DNA from: Hibiscus mutabilis
Lineage: Eukaryota; Streptophyta; Magnoliopsida; Malvales; Malvaceae
Reading direction: 5' to 3'
Length of the DNA stretch: 64,000 nt
Assembly (NCBI GenBank): GCA_019671005.1
Contig: CM033725.1
Span: 34,246,678 to 34,310,677, forward strand
Part shown: piece after piece, positions 35,301 to 47,873 of the stretch
Layout of the letters: each line of letters opens with the position of its first letter
How positions within the stretch are numbered: position 1 is the stretch's first letter
Made by a program: the position numbers and the translations under genes
The notes under the pieces: generated by a model
Database searches by the model: none
Told to the model about the DNA's origin: nothing
What the model saw: only the letters and a program-made list of their open reading frames with translations

Positions 35301-38300
35301 TGTAATACCCCCTACCCCGAGTTAGTAGCAAACTGGCTTGGGAGCGTTACCAAGCAACATTACAAGCAAGAACAAGGCAAGAATAGGTTAACTCCTCCAT
35401 ATTAGGTGAGTTACTTAACTAGCAAGCAACAAAGCATTCATAACTTAATATGCAAGCAATCTCATGTTTGTTGACAAGACATTATAGGTTACTACTTCAA
35501 CATTTTAATTAACATCGTCATACACTAGTATTCGAATAGCCTAAGTGAGCAAACATACTTCCATTTCATTTCATTATTGCTTAGATTGATACATGTAATA
35601 TTTCAACCTAAATTTACTAAACATGATCATTTGAACATACAATTGCATGTATCTCGTCTCCAAACAAGCCATACCATTCGACATTCACCATACAAACACA
35701 TAAAAACACCTACAACATGGTATATTCACACAAGTGACTATATAATTTCACAAGGCATTCAAATGGCACAATAGGCTAGATCAATCACTTTGAACATTCC
35801 ATATATATTCACATATGCACAGCAACTACTTTTACATTACATATAATTTGAGTTCAATACATACTTAAGTCTTAACAACTATGTTCTTAACATGGAAGGC
35901 CCATACAACAGCATATATATACAAGTATTCAAAACATCAAGTAGCCATGTTCATGCATATATACAATCCTCCCAAAACAAACAAGATGCATGGTCTAGTC
36001 CTAGCTACATGTATATGTCTAGGTGCCACCAACTAGGAGAAATACAAAAGAAGTACAAACCATACTTTAGCTATGCTTGTGTCTTGCTTCGAGCTCAAGA
36101 AATCAGGCTTTAGGATCAAGCAACGATCAAATCCTTTATCATGTGGTTGGGAAGAATGGAAACAAGAATGTTAAGTACAAGAATCTACTTAGTGAGGTAG
36201 TAACTAGTTCTAACCAATTGTTATATCAAATTAGGTGTCAATTAGTCAAGAATGATCCTAGCTAAGGATTTCAAGGTATTTGAATATCATAAGAAGTAAG
36301 AGACAATGAATCAAAATTCATGCTTTATCCATTTCATGTAATCAAGCTATTCATGGTCACTATCAAGTAGTCAAGCAATTCATGCTTATATAACAAGAAA
36401 TCAAGCAAATCATGCTTATATGACAAGCAAATCAAGCAATTCATGCTTATATGACAAGTAATCAAGCTATTCGTGCTTATTAGCTCATTTATTATCTTTT
36501 TAACACAATCCTTGGTTCATAGTTTATCTAGGTAATCGAGTCTCCAACCAACTGTTGCCACAAGATGTACTGCAGTACTGGTCTACCCTCCTACTGTCGC
36601 CAAAGACCACATAAATACCCTCCGTCTGTCGCCAATTAGGGGCCTTAGCCCTGGACCGTAGTCCACCATGACACAGTGAGCTCTAGACTCTAAGGCATCC
36701 CCTTCTACCTATTCAACTAGCAACCAAGGTTGTTTGATTATAATTCATTTATTCAAGGATTTCAATCTTTTCAAGATCATGTATCATTCAACTATGCAAG
36801 TTCATGTAAAGCATTATCCTTTTCAAGAGTCATTTCAAGTATTGCATGGCAAGCTTATACATGCATTAAGACTTTAGGCCAATAGAGCCATAACTCAACA
36901 TTTCAAGTGTTCACTGCATCATCTAATCTAGCACATCAAGCATTCGATTTAAGCAATTGGCCACAATACCATGTCATACATACAAGCATCAATGTTACCA
37001 CATATATATGCTAGCATTCTATTTATACAACACTTCAAGGATGTAGTAAAGTTTCATGTATAGTCTTATTTCATACTTCCCTTATTAGGTCAAGATCATA
37101 TTAAGTCCAATTTAACAATTCAAGAATTTAGACATGCTTGTTTTAGTCAGGACCTAGTCCTAACTCTAGAATAAACTACACTCACAATACTCATCAAGCT
37201 AGCTAGTCTCGAAAGAATATTCCCTTTTTCTTGTCCCTTGAATGCTCGACTTTAGATCCTTCTCCAAAGTCCTCTCCTCCTTGCTCTAATAAATCACATA
37301 TATAGAATAAGGTTAAAACATGTAATCACAAAATCATTCAACACGGCAGCAAGGTTAATACATTATATATACAAAACATATAGCATATTCATATACACAC
37401 CTTTATACACATTACCAAACTGCCTACATTCCATATTAAGGCAAAACAGGGCAGCAATTAAACTGTCCCAAAATTGTTTGCAAAACAGTTTACAAAACTG
37501 CCACAATACCTAAACTGCTGCTACTAGGCAACATGTATTCTGTTCACTTAAACATGCATAACTTTCATTCCGTACGTCGCAATTTCAATTGGTTTACACC
37601 GTTGGAAAGCTAAATTAATTGTATTTCAAACCATATAGGTCTTGCATTTTAATCCTTTGCCAATTAATACAGTTTTTAGCTTAAATACAGGGCAATTTAC
37701 AACACTGGATAGTTTGCACTGTCCTTAGTGTTTCTTCTCTACAATTCATTCTACAATTCAGAATTCAGTTTTGTTTTCTCCTAATGAATTTAGACATGTT
37801 AAGGCGCTGTCCATAAAAATTTCAGCCTTAAATTCCATTTATACAATTTATGGTGATATTTCAAAGTTAATGCCTAGAACAGAGTATTCTGGGCAGATTA
37901 CACTAGGTTAAGCTTCTAGCTTCATAATTCATCTAAACAAGATTCTAACATTATAATTCAACTTATTTTCATGTTCTTACATGTCTAGGTCAGTCTAATT
38001 CACCTATCAATGTGATTATAACAGGGAATTATAGTGCTATGTTCAATTTGATCCATTTGATCAACAACATTCCTCTAATTCACCATTTGAGCAGTCCTTT
38101 ACCTAGCTCTAACCAATGCAACTATATGCATTCATTTTCCAGAAAGCTATTTACTCTATTCAAGTCTCAATTCATCTAGCAATGAGATCAAAACAGGGCA
38201 GCATATACAATTAAGCATGTTTACACATTTTCATCTAGCAAAATAATCCCTAATCAAAACTAGTTTCAACCATGATCCCTATTCTCAATTTCCAGCAACC

Positions 38301-38852
38301 CATACACATTCTCTTTAGCAATTTGACTACTAACACTCACAATTTCAAGGATCATTAGAACCTAACATCATTCTAACATGCATAACAATCATTCTATTCA
38401 AATTAGGCAACAAGAATACCTCTAATTCAAGATTCAAGCATGTAATTGAAGTGAGGAATCAAGCATTTTACCTTCTCCTAAGCTAATTTCATCAAAGCTC
38501 AACAAGAAACATGAATTGAAGATGGTCTAAGAAGCTTTTTCTCCTTCTCTCTCTCTCAGACATCCGGCTATGGTGGATGAAGAAGATAACACAATTTTGT
38601 CCATCTTTCTCACCTTGTTGCCGTGAGTCATCACACACAAGGCAATGTTTTCATCAAATGAGAACGTGTGTCTAGGCCTCCAATTTTAATTCAATTTACA
38701 TGCAAAGTCTAGAGCTTTGCATGTTCACATTTCTATCCTTCCATTTAAGCCTTCTAGTTTAATTTCAATTCGCTTTGGTTCTAATTCCACCTATTTGATC
38801 TAAAAGATAGCTAATGTTCTTTTCTCTTTAATTTGATTAGTCAATTAGTCAA
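35301..38852 (-). repeat. 5' LTR of the chromovirus, terminally truncated
   Basis: Starts TGTAATACCCCC and follows the left LTR closely, including the 30-bp array. It ends near ATTAGTCAA at 38852, whereas the left LTR continues for about 45 more bases to GGGTGTTACA. On the minus strand this removes the very start of U3. The minus-strand TATA box TATAAATAG lies at 37019-37027. Confidence 0.88.
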
Positions 38853-39262
38853 CACTGAGATGTGTGGTGAGTGGGCTCATATAAGTCTTTGATTAAGGGT
38901 AAAAGTTAAGATTGGTAAGATATTCATGTACTTTATTACATCGACAATCATCTTTTCATTTGTTTCTTGCTAGCATTCGTTATTCTATTGATGAATCACC
39001 AAGGGAACCCCACTGTCATCACTATATTGTTTCTGTTTTAATTTTAGTACATTGTTACGATATCACCTACACCATTTACTTTTCATTGCTTTGACATTAC
39101 CTATTGTATTTTCCTTATTTTCTTACTTATTGTACTGGCATTGATAGACGTTTGAACAACCGTCCTGGTGGGATTAATATCCGACAGATTTCTATATATC
39201 TACTATACTTGCATCGACATGTGTTCGCTTGTACAAATCATGTGACGTCATTTCACCAATCA
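38853..39262 (+). repeat. LTR1 of the Athila-type array, 3' part
   Basis: From about 39155 it matches the ends of LTR2 and LTR3 (CCGTCCTGGTGGGAT, TTGCATCGACA, TGTGACGTCATTTCACCAATCA). The part before 39155 has little similarity to LTR2. It ends at ATCA directly before a primer-binding site. Confidence 0.6.
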
Positions 39263-39267
39263 ACTTT

Positions 39268-39285
39268 TGGCGCCATTGTCAGGGA
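39268..39285 (+). other. Primer-binding site, tRNA-Asp type (first internal region)
   Basis: TGGCGCCATTGTCAGGGA, close to TGGCGCCGTTGCCGGGGA, the tRNA-Asp site of Athila elements, five bases inside LTR1. Confidence 0.85.
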
Positions 39286-40941
39286 CGATTTTCATTTGGT
39301 GTTTATTTTTGTCATTGTATATTTTATTTTTATTAACTTATTGCCCTGAGTTGACTTACTCCCATTGATCTGCCAGAATTTCCTACGTTCACTCATATCA
39401 TCCGTAGTTATCATCGAGTAAGATCATAAGGGATTGTTTGTTCGATTTGAACATCCCTACAAATGTTAATGAGATACCCTATGTCACCAAAAATGAAGTC
39501 CTTGTTGAGGATATTGATGAAGATGAGGAGGATAATTCTATTGCTGAGAAGACTGCTACCGAGAAAAGTTTTGTTGAGAAAGATTTAGTTGCATCCAGGA
39601 TTGTGGATGCAACCACAAAAGGACCTGAGATAGAGCTAGTTGTAGCGAGACCGACGGAAGTTACGCCCATATTGGATGAACAAGAGGCAAATCCTCTTGC
39701 AATGGTGCTATACAAGGCACCACCGTAGTTCATTCTATCTGAGGTTGCGGTTGATCATGCTGATGAGGTAGAGGAGCCACAGAAAAAGATGAAGTTGAAC
39801 GCGATGAAGAAAAGACTTTTATAACCAAGAAAGAAAAGAAAATAAAGCGATCCAAGTCTAAGGAGATGAGCAAGAAGAAGAGAAAGAAAAAAAGGAGAAA
39901 AAAGAAAAGACGCTCAACCACCACCACCTCATCCTCCTCCTATGAGCCCGAGAATTGAGTTAGTTTGATTTTAGTTTTTGTAGGCATGCTTTCATATAGT
40001 GTAATTCCATTTTGTCTTTCTGTATTGTCATTACATTTGCATTATAATTGTAAAAGCATGTAGTTGTAATAGTATTGCATTCATCATTGTAACTATATTC
40101 TGTTATTACATTTTTTTCATTACATTATGTCATTCCATTATGTTTTCTTTTGCATTATGGAAAACGCAACCTTTAAGTTTGGGGGTATATGACTAGGAGT
40201 TGAAATGCACCCCCATTTCAAAAATTTCAAAAAAATATTTCTGAGAAAATGCAAGGTTCCCTTTGTTTTGAAATATCTTTTACTTGCATTCAATGTGTAA
40301 ATCATGAATTGTTCTAATCATTCATAACTTTGTTGAACATACATGATGGATAATAGTATTTCTTAACTCTACATTGATATACATATGTTGGTTTGATTAG
40401 AGAATATCTTGCATCATTCCTTTGATTATTTATGACTTTCAATTGTTTCAGTATGTATTATATATGTATGTATATCTTATTAAGTATAAATAAAAGAAAT
40501 TTCAATGTGAGTGCAAGAAAATAAATAAAGTAGCTTTAATGAGGAACACTCCTTTGCATGCGTTAGAAAAATGAATCTGGCTAAAGGCTGTCGCTGCATG
40601 AGTGTGTGTCGTTACAATGACGTACTTTCTAGGGGTTCGTTGCACAAAATCTTACTTCTCACGGTCTTGTGTGCATTCATTGCTCGATATCTCTCGCTAC
40701 ATAAAAAATAAAAAGAAGAATATATATATATATATATGGTACTAAATAAATGCTGATAGGAGGAATGAATCTGAGATGTAGGGATGATGTTAGGTATTCT
40801 TGATTTGCTTGCATATCTATTGATGTGGAGTTGGTTATGCAATTCTCTCTCTTGTCGATGCATATGATTTATTGATTGATTAGAATGATTCAAGTATCTA
40901 GAATGCCTATGATCTGTTGCTAGACCTTGCATATCTATTGG
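39286..40941 (+). other. Short internal region of the first Athila-type unit
   Basis: Only 1.7 kb lies between primer site and LTR2, with no gag-pol. 40180-40941 is a close relative of 48690-49383 plus 50757-50833 of the second unit (shared TACATGATGGATAAT, ATGCCTATGATCTG), so it is the 3' region of the same family. The unit is a deletion derivative or a non-autonomous element. An (AT)n run lies at about 40722-40737. The expected polypurine tract before LTR2 is replaced by unrelated sequence (CATATCTATTGG). Confidence 0.7.
39438..39728 (+). CDS. Acidic ORF of unknown function in the short Athila-type unit
   Basis: A 96-codon frame starting MFDLNIPTNVNEIPYVTKNE. It is strongly acidic (VEDIDEDEEDNSIAEK), ends LAMVLYKAPP, and is followed in a shifted frame by a very Lys/Arg-rich stretch (about 39780-39920). 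I recognise no domain. It sits where gag would begin, but is not gag. It may be part of a larger broken protein carried by a non-autonomous element. Confidence 0.35.
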   Translation: MFDLNIPTNVNEIPYVTKNEVLVEDIDEDEEDNSIAEKTATEKSFVEKDLVASRIVDATTKGPEIELVVARPTEVTPILDEQEANPLAMVLYKAPP

Positions 40942-42199
40942 TGTGATAACTCTTTAAAAAACATGTATTTCCCTTAATTTATAGGTCTAATTGTCCCCAT
41001 ATTTGTGTCCATTGCATCCCTTTCTGCATTTTCATGTCTATTTCTGCATTTTTTCTAACTTAGTTTCATTGGCTCGTGTTTTGTATATTTCTACTTATTT
41101 TTGCCTTGTTGTCGCTACATTTCAAATGTCCTTGCAGAGGAAGTTTTCACCACTGTAGCCAGTTCGACATTGCATCTGCCAGCTGTCTAGTATGCTTAAG
41201 GATAAGGACGACCCTGTCAGTTGTCTAGTTTGTTACAATAATTTTTGTACGGTTTTGAGCATGCAATTAACCTACAGGATAGATGTCCTTCCTTGGGTAG
41301 CCTATAAAAGGACTATTTCATAAGAGAGAGAGAGTCATGTTTTTCCCATTCTTTTCATATGATCTTCAATCTCCGAGTTGTCTCCCTTTTTCCATGGCGG
41401 CTTAAGCTTATTTCTAAAGATCCAAGGTGAAGGGAGGTAGATTTATCTGAGGAAAAGAGGAATCAAGTGTTGAATCAAGGAAATACATTGTTATCTTCTT
41501 AAACTCTTTTTTATTTTGATGTTTTGGAGATTTATTTTGTATTTTGTGCTCAACGTGACGATGGTTTAGTTTTCTGGAGCTTTATGAACTTGTTGAAACT
41601 ATTTCTTCATTTTAATGTATATTTGTATTAATTTTTTCTTAAGCTTTAATTGTTGGACCTGATTTACGTTTTGCATGGGAGTGTTAAACTAGCAACTAAC
41701 ATTGACGGATGCAGTGACAAGTGAAATTAACGTATTTACAACAAAAGTTGATCTGCTTGTTCACAGGTATATAGTCTCGGCTTATGACGAAAGTTGAAGC
41801 TGATCTATATCCCTGGTTCAATGATTGAAGGTTAAATAGAAGCTAAAACTAAACTTGACAACCTCATCGCTGATTGAACCATCATTCTCCCTCGAAGTGC
41901 TCTTGATCTTTTTGTCGAGCTGAACCAAGGAGATCCATGCTTTATTTTCATATTTCTCTATCTTTTTATACACTCTATTATTGCTACCACAATTAATCAT
42001 TTATTCACCTCTCTATTCTTTTATTTTAACCTTCATTGCACCCACAATTATCACTCTTACAATATTGTATTGTAGTTACATACGTATAAGCTTAATACAC
42101 CATCCTCGTGGGATCGACATTCAAACAGGATTCCCTTGTTTCTATTCTTGCATCGACAGTGTAGCTTGCACTAATAGTGTGATGTTTTCACACCGATCA
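40942..42199 (+). repeat. LTR2 of the Athila-type array
   Basis: 1258-bp LTR from TGTGATAACTC to CACCGATCA. It closely matches LTR3 (50834-51599 joined to 62170-62676). TATAAAAG at 41303-41310 is its TATA box (51188-51195 in LTR3). It is preceded by 3' sequence of the first unit and followed by the primer site of the second, so it serves both units. Confidence 0.85.
41303..41310 (+). promoter_or_regulatory. TATA box in LTR2
   Basis: GCCTATAAAAGGAC, about 360 bp into the LTR, conserved in LTR3 as GCCTATAAAAGAAC and followed in both by a GAGAGAGAGTCA run. Confidence 0.6.
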
Positions 42200-42346
42200 A
42201 GTTTTGGCACCTTTGTCGGGGATGGCGTTATTATGTCCTTGTGTTTTCTAGTTGCAATTTTGTTGTCTTTATTTAAGTTTGTATTTGTTTCTAATAGCTT
42301 TCTTTTTGTTTTTCATTTTCTTTTTAATACTTTTTGTAGGTGTTGT

Positions 42347-44116
42347 ATGACCAGAAGTGCTATCACACCACTCTTCATACGAGATCTAGAAATTGAGAGA
42401 ACTCTTCGAAGAAGAATTAGATAACATAGTGGGATGGCCAGACAACCAAACAGTAATGAGGAAATTCCTCATGCTCCTAAAAACCCACCACTGCACCCAT
42501 CAGCCCAGAATAGAACAAGTCACGATGTTGTTGTTCCCCAGTAGGATGATTTGTAACCGGGAATTGATAGACCTCATATTCAGGATGGAAAATTTGAGTT
42601 GAAGTTGGTTATGTTCTAAATTCTCAACTCCAATGGGCAGTATGCATGGTTACCACATGAATACGCTCGAGAGCATCTTTAATCTTTTCTTTTAATTTGT
42701 GATTCATTTAGCTAGCAAGGTGTTCCTGATGATGCCTTACAAATGCAATTGTTATCCTATTCTTTGTATGGTAGATCTAGCTCATGGTTCCGATGATTAC
42801 CTACTGACTCTACTACATCATGGAATGATCTTACAACGCAATGTGTTTTGCGCTTTAATCCACCGATAATGAACTCGTGCCTGAAGAATGACATTACAGC
42901 CTATTATCAGTTAGATGATGAGACTCTTCACACTACATGGGAAATATATAAATCTTTGTTGTGTCAATGTCCCAACCACGTCATTCAACATGAAACTCAG
43001 ATTGAAATTTTCTACAATGGGTTGAATGCAACCACAAGACATCTTGTCGACGGGTCGTCTAATGGTCCATTACTTGATTGCACCTACATTGTGGTTGTTG
43101 GTGTATTGGAGCAATTTGCTCAGAATGATTCACAATATCCTATCTCAAGAGCTACATCATGCAAAGCTGCACTGTGAGTATTTGAGCTTGATGATCTATC
43201 TTCTCTAAAGGCTCAGATTTCTACTTTGGAGAACAAAATCAAGAATATGGAGGGGACAAGTGAAGTTTCTCCTATCCAGCTAGCTCAACAAACAACCACC
43301 CTTATATTTTATTGTGAGATTTTTTGTGAGAACCATAGCTTTGAGAATTGCCTACAACTTGCAGAAAATGCTAGTTATCTCGTAAACATGCTAAGCAACA
43401 ACATGGGTACATCTTACAACACATCTAATCGACAGTCTTGGGGTAACTCGAATCCTGCATAAGACCAAGGAGTATTCCGCTCTAGGAATAATTCTTTTCA
43501 AGGGAATTCTAGTGTGTGCCAAGGAAACTTTGGTTACCTGCAACAACAATTTACACCACAAACTCCATTGCAGTCACAATAGAATCGAATGCAACCACAA
43601 CATATTGCTTCACAGTCTCAGCAATCACAGTATAGTGTGCAATCACAATATGGAGCACCACCTCAGACTCAGTATCAAATGAGTCATTATGCTCCATCAA
43701 ATATCTCTGACCCATTTGCTCTTCTTAAAGAGATGATGCATGGTCATCTTTCTCGTATCGAAGCTATAGATCAAGGTTACTCTTCATCAATACACACTTT
43801 GGAAGCTCTGTTGGGACACTTAGCTACTGACATGAATTCTAGACAGCCGAGCACACTACCTAGCAACACTGAGTGTGTGAACAAGGGTAAGGAGCATTGC
43901 AAAGATATTACTCTTCATAGTGGCAAACAGACCACTGACTCGACACAACCAGTTCCTATATCTACTCACGAATGTGGAGAGTCCTCAGTACCTGATCATA
44001 CAACACAAGATGGAGATAACGATGACAAGATGAGTAATATCCCTCTTATTATTACTCCGGTTCCATCTGTATTACAACCGAAGTTGTCGCCACAATGCTC
44101 AATCTTGGTGCAGTAG
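42347..44116 (+). pseudogene. gag of the Athila-type unit
   Basis: Likely start ATG at 42347 (MTRSAITPLFIRDLEIERTL). Frame changes and stops follow. The capsid part is at 42790-43180 (SWNDLTTQCVLRFNPP, YQLDDETLHTTWEIYKSLL, FYNGLNATTRHLVDGSSNG). Next come a knuckle-like CEIFCENHSFENC near 43310, a Gln-rich region (43589-43690) and ITLHSGKQTT near 43910. At least four breaks. Homologous to gag of the element at 51600-62169. Confidence 0.8.
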
Positions 44117-44872
44117 TAAGATAATCCATCTCTACATTTTCCTCAAAGATTTAAGAATACTGAATTAGACAATCAATTTCAATTCTTTCATGATACTTTA
44201 CAACAACTTACATTTCAAATTCCTTTTATTGATGCTCTTACACAGATTCCAAATTATGCAAAGATCATGAAGGATATTTTGTCCAAAAAGAAGAAGCTCA
44301 ATGTAATGGAAACCATTGCACTCACTGAAGAGTGCAGTGCATTAATATATACCCCTTTACCAAGAAAGATGAAAGATCCAAGCAGCTTCATCATACCTTG
44401 CTCTATTGGTAATCACTATTTTAGTAAAGCACTTTATGATTTGGGGGCTAGTATCAATTTAATGCCACTATCTAATTTTCAAAAGTTAGGCATTTGAGAG
44501 ATGAAGCCCACTACAGTCACATTAAAATTGGCAAATAGATATTTGACTCATTTGAATGGTCAAATCAAGGATGTTCTTGTTCGCGTGGACAAGTTTATTT
44601 TTCCAGTTACATTTATTATACTTGATTGTGAAACTGACAAGGATGTCCCTATCATTCTTGGTCGTCCATTTTTAGCTACTGGGAAAGTAGTCATCGGTGT
44701 ATCAAAAGGAGAACTTACAATGGGGTTGAAAATGACCAAGTTACTTTTGGGATGTTCAACGCTGACATGTGAAGAAAGTCTGAGGAATGTCACCATATCG
44801 ACATTCTTGACCATATTATTCAAGAAGTCCTACATCATCATAGTATACTCATTGTTGAGGATACTGCACTGA
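44117..44872 (+). pseudogene. Aspartic protease of the Athila-type unit
   Basis: The frame 44267-44497 gives ILSKKKKLNVMETIALTEEC, FIIPCSIGNHYFSKALYDLG then ASINLMPLS, with the DLGAS active site intact. A TGA at 44495-44497 follows KLGI (Arg or other residue in relatives). It continues 44501-44760 (VDKFIFPVTFIILDCETDKD, VPIILGRPFLATGK). Confidence 0.82.
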
Positions 44873-46068
44873 AAATAGTTGAACAAGATTTCCCAAATTG
44901 TGACCACATTGTGGAAGTTCTCACTACGGCAGTTCATCATAAATGGCAAGTTGAATCTTTGGATTTTGCTCACCGGTCAATTCCTACTTTTAAATCATCT
45001 ATTGAAGAAGATCCTACTTTGAAACTTAAGCCATTGTTAGCTAATCTCAAATATGTATTCCTTGGAGATACGAAACACTCACAATCATTTTCTCTGCAAC
45101 TTTAGACGCAATACAGAAAGTTAAGTTGATAAATATTCTTAAGCGACACAAGCATGCTATTGCATGGACAATTGCTAATATAAAGGGTATTATTCCATCT
45201 ATATGCATGCACAAAATTAAGTTGGATGATGAGAACAAATAATCCATTGAGTCGCAAAGAAGATTGAATAAGAAGATGAATGAAGTAGTCAAGAAGGAAA
45301 TCCTTAAGTGGTTGGATGCAGGAACTATCTATGCAATTTCTGATAGTGGAATCACTGTAGTTCATAATGATGCTAATAAATTGATTCCAACTCGCATTCC
45401 TACTGGTTGGCGTATTTGTATGGACTATAGGTCACTTAATACAACCACAAGGAAGGATCATTTCCCTCTTTCTTTCATTGATAAGATGTTAGATCGACTT
45501 GTGGGCAAAGAGTATTGCTTTCTATATGGATATTCTAGCTACAATCAAATTGATATTGCACCCGAGAACCAAGAGAAAACTACTTTTACATGCTTATTTG
45601 GGACATTTGCCTTCCTTTGCATCATTCAGTCTTTGCAATGGACTAGCCACATTTCAAAGGTGCATGATGGAAATATTTTCAGATATGATTGAAAATTCCC
45701 TTGAAATCTTCATGGATGATTTTTCGGTGTACGAGAATAATTTTGACCATTGCGACGACAATCTAGAGAAAGTATTGTAGTAATGTGAAGACACCAATTT
45801 GGTTTTAAACTGGGAAAAATGTCACTTCATGGTCACTGAAGGGATTGTGTTGGGCCACAAAATTTCGAAGGCTAGAATTGAGGTTGATATAGCAAAAGTA
45901 GATGTAATTGAAAAACTGCCAACACCAAAAAATGTGAAAGGTATTCGCAGCTTTTTAGGCCATGTGGGGTTCTATAGAAGATTCATTCGAGACTTCTCAA
46001 AGATCACCAATCCTCTATGCTTATTGTTGAGCAAGGTAGAAAATTTGTTTTTGATGATGAATGTCTGA
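44873..46068 (+). pseudogene. Reverse transcriptase of the Athila-type unit
   Basis: A linker at 44873-45260 (stops). RT from 45264: EVVKKEILKWLDAGTIYAIS, GWRICMDYRSLNTTTRKDHF, FIDKMLDRLVGK, then after a frame change near 45600 the catalytic FMDDF (about 45709-45723), LNWEKCHFMV, GIVLGHKIS and RSFLGHVGFYRRFIRDFSKI. A TAG at 45778-45780 breaks it again. Compared with relatives the block between YAIS and GIT is shortened. Confidence 0.85.
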
Positions 46069-46520
46069 AAGCATTCAATAAAATTAAAACACGGCTTGTG
46101 AATGCACCGATAGTTGTTGCGCCCAACTGGGAGCAACTGTTTGAACTTATGTACAAGGCTAGTGGTTTCGCTATGGGCGTAGTTTTGGGACAACACAAGG
46201 ATAAGGTATTTCATGTGATCTACTATGCTAGTAAGACTCTAACTGAAGCTCAAATTAAATATACTACTATCGAGAAAGTGTTATTAGTAGTAATTTTTGC
46301 TTTTGATAAGTTTTGTTCTTATCTCATGGGGTTCAAAAATTACAATTTTTATTGATCATTTTGCTTTGAGTTATCTTTTAGCTAAAAAAGATGCAAAACC
46401 TAGACTAATCTATTGGATTCTATTGCTGCAAGAATTCGATATTGAGATTAAGTACCGTAAAGGGTCAGAAAATCAAGTTGTTGATCACCTTTCGAGGTTA
46501 AAAGTTGGCAAGGAAGATAG
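46069..46520 (+). pseudogene. RNase H of the Athila-type unit
   Basis: The frame opens upstream at 46017 and reads FELMYKASGFAMGVVLGQ; the family has LMCDASDFA, so the first catalytic Asp is Lys here (codon 46155-46157). Then HVIYYASKTLTEAQIKYTT; a frame change near 46340; DHFALSYLLAKKDAKPRLIY, and the end IKYRKGSENQVVDHLSRL. Inactive as it stands. Confidence 0.82.
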
Positions 46521-47873
46521 AAATAAGTTGCAAATTGTCAATGCATTTCCTCATGAAAAGCTTTCCGTTGTAAATGCAACACCGTGGTATACTGATATAG
46601 TGAATTACTTAGTTTTTAGAAAGACTCGTGTTGGTGTAATTAGGCACAAAAAGGCTAGATTCCTTGGAGATGCTATGAAATATCATTGGAATGAACCTTA
46701 TCTATTCAAGGTTTGTAATGACAATATAATTCGACGTCGTGTCCTTGAGGAAGAGATGGAATCTATTCTACAACATATTCACAATGCTTCTTATAGAAAA
46801 CATTTTTGTGGAATGAGAATGGCTGCAAAAATCCTCCAATTCGAATTTTATTTGGCCGTCATTGTTCAAATATGCTCAAGGGTTCGCTCAATGTTGTGAC
46901 AAATGTCAACGCACCGGATCTATATCTAGGAGAAATGAGATGCCATAACAGTTAGTAATAGAAATTAAGTTATTTGATGTTTGGGGATTGGATTTCATGG
47001 GTCATTTTCCTAATTCTTTTGGAAATATATACATTTTGGTTGTGGTTGACTATGTGTCAAAGTGGATAGAAGCCATTGTAGTGCCTAAAGACGATGCAAA
47101 GACAACCTTGAAGTTCTTTCACAAACATATACTCACACACTTTGGAACACCAAAAGCATTGATCAGTGATCAGGGTAAGCATTTCCATTGCATTCAGGTG
47201 GCTTCTACATTGAAACGCTACATAGTAAATCATAGACTGACCACAACATATCATCCTCAGTCAAATGGAAAAGCAGAGGTATCTAATCGAGCAATTAAAA
47301 ATGTCTTGGAAAAAGTGGTAAACACCACTAGAAAAGATTGGTCCCCTCGCCTAGATGATGCCTTGTGGGCTATACGAACTGCATACAAAACTCCATTGGG
47401 AATGTCGCCATATCAACTTGCTTTTGGAAAATCTTTCCATTTTCTAGTAGAAGTTGAGCACAAGGCTTTGTAGGCTTTTAAGAAAGTCAATCTTGATTAG
47501 GAGGCAGCGGGAAAGAAGCGGTTGCTGGACATTACTAAATGAGAAGAAATACGATGCAACGCCCATGAAAATGCCTCTATTTACAAGGATAAAGAGCAAG
47601 TGATGGCATGATAAGTTTATTTTGTAACGATAATTTGAAATTGAACTGTTGGTTTTGCTATTTAATTCTAGTATAAAACTGCACCTAGGAAAGCTAAGGT
47701 CATGATAGTTTGGACCTTTTGAAGTTGTGAAAACATTTTCACACGGTGTTGTCACAATCAAAGATACAAAAGGGGGAATTTCATTCAAATTCAATGGCCA
47801 AAGACTAAATCTCTATTATGGTGACTTTGATCCTGAAAATATGGAGACCATTAAATTGGTCAAATTTGTTTGA
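46521..47873 (+). pseudogene. Integrase of the Athila-type unit
   Basis: Short linker then PWYTDIVNYLVFRK; a zinc region with HIHNASYRKHFCGM (near 46780); core 46988-47473 with all three acidic residues (LDFMGHFPNSFG, ISDQGKHF, GKAEVSNRAIKN). A stop after HKAL (47471) is followed by a broken C-terminal part (GPFEVVKTF-like near 47715, FKFNGQRLNLYYGD near 47790). The RNase H-integrase linker is only a few residues here, in contrast to the related element at 51600-62169. Confidence 0.85.

Larger units (their letters stand above)
26788..38852 (-). mobile_element. Chromovirus-type Ty3/gypsy retrotransposon (Tekay/Del-like)
   Basis: Long LTRs of about 3.6 kb at 26788-30396 and 35301-38852; minus-strand gag, protease, RT, RNase H, integrase and a chromodomain-like C-terminus. 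The primer site matches tRNA-Met. Chromodomain plus multi-kilobase LTRs fit the Tekay (Del) clade. It interrupts LTR1 of the Athila-type array. The right LTR lacks its last roughly 45 bp, so no target duplication can be seen. The coding part carries several stops, notably TGA at places where relatives have Arg. Confidence 0.9.

Noticed and set aside
39438..39728. Acidic ORF as a host nuclear protein gene
   Set aside because: It lies between a retrotransposon primer site and 3' region, so it is treated as element cargo of unknown function.
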